DNA of 64,000 nt from Casuarius casuarius (taxonomy: Eukaryota > Chordata > Aves > Casuariiformes > Casuariidae): positions 558,001-622,000 of the forward strand of contig PTFA01000315.1 of the NCBI GenBank assembly GCA_003342895.1. The letters are read 5' to 3'. Position 1 is the stretch's first letter. Every line of letters begins with the position of its first letter. The notes under the pieces were generated by a model. That model saw only the letters and a program-made list of their open reading frames with translations, made no database searches and was not told the DNA's origin. A program made the position numbers and the translations under genes. Positions 63,401 to 64,000 of this stretch are shown one piece after another.

Positions 63401-64000
63401 TGTGAGCACATAGCATATGCGCACAGTGAAGAAACTGCCTCAGACTATCCTCTGTAAGAAATGAATGCCTCATTAATTTGCAATAAAATAAAGTTCTGTG
63501 CATACTGTTTCTTGAGATGACTGGAAAGTCAAGGTGACTGCAATGTAAGTAAAAATGAGGCCCACGTTGCCACAATAAAAGTGATCTATTAGTCGTCCAA
63601 CATATCCGTGCCAGTTAGTCATATCTTTCTGTTCTGTTGGCTACTTACTAGTGATTTGCAGATGTTTCTTTGCTCCATATAAGACCCTTTGAAATAATCT
63701 GAAACTAAGAGTAGCTGATGATGATGATGCAGCTTGGGAATATTTGCATAACTTGGGTCGTACGTCAGTATACTTTTCTAAAGTATCTTCTATAAAGTTT
63801 TAATTAAAAATGAAATGATAGTCCATTAGAGAGTTTTGAACAACTTCTCATGTACCATAATGCTTATATAACTTCAAATGCTTAAGTAATGTTCTGAAAT
63901 AAGCAGAAAAATGTACCAAAATGAATGCAAATTAATGTGAATTTGGCGGAAAATGTGGCTTATTTGGTGGAAAAAAACAACTGTGTGAAAAATTAATTTT
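60451..64000. other. Non-coding right end of window
   Basis: No gene, RNA or mobile element is supported. Next to the CpG island is one exon-like minus-strand segment ending at a donor (ACAAG|GTACAG, 60709/60708). The remainder is AT-rich with only short unbiased open frames. Confidence 0.5.

Noticed and set aside
1..64000. CRISPR arrays, bacterial operons, tRNA or rRNA genes, intact retroviral genes
   Set aside because: No regularly spaced repeats, cloverleaf-type sequences or retroviral protein motifs were seen. The window reads as vertebrate intronic and intergenic DNA.

Overview
The window looks like sauropsid nuclear DNA, most probably from a bird. It is AT-rich, has long introns and no operon-like packing. 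It lacks the dense young SINE/LINE load of mammals, and it carries eroded CR1-clade LINE fragments plus short MIR/CORE-SINE-like remnants. No computation was run. All calls come from reading the sequence, splice signals, codon phase and known protein-family patterns.

The one gene that can be named with confidence is TFPI (tissue factor pathway inhibitor), on the minus strand and truncated at the left edge. Two coding exons are visible. The signal-peptide/acidic N-terminus exon is at 8665-8784 (start codon at 8779) and the complete Kunitz-1 exon is at 1086-1286. Their phases match (phase 1 at the junction). The joined product runs from the initiator Met through the six-cysteine Kunitz domain with a P1 lysine. 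The exons for Kunitz-2, Kunitz-3 and the C-terminus must lie to the left of the window. Between the two exons, 3732-3800 has the properties of an undescribed in-frame cassette exon (phase 1-1, only the required frame open, NAGNAG acceptor).

From 8785 to about 59300 there is no recognisable gene. The stretch holds repeats, simple sequence and several exon-like segments on the minus strand. These are a 24-nt microexon at 11053-11076, a 272-nt open segment with coding-like codon use at 23541-23812, and a 66-nt segment at 28343-28408. A CpG island at about 59860-60450, with a consensus minus-strand splice donor at 59878, is the best candidate for a distal TFPI promoter and non-coding first exon, which would give the gene a roughly 50 kb leading intron. 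This assignment is inference. The island could instead serve a separate minus-strand or bidirectional transcript.

From 60450 to 64000 I see no supported gene. The other long open frames in the window look like chance or repeat-derived ORFs and are left out or listed as rejected.
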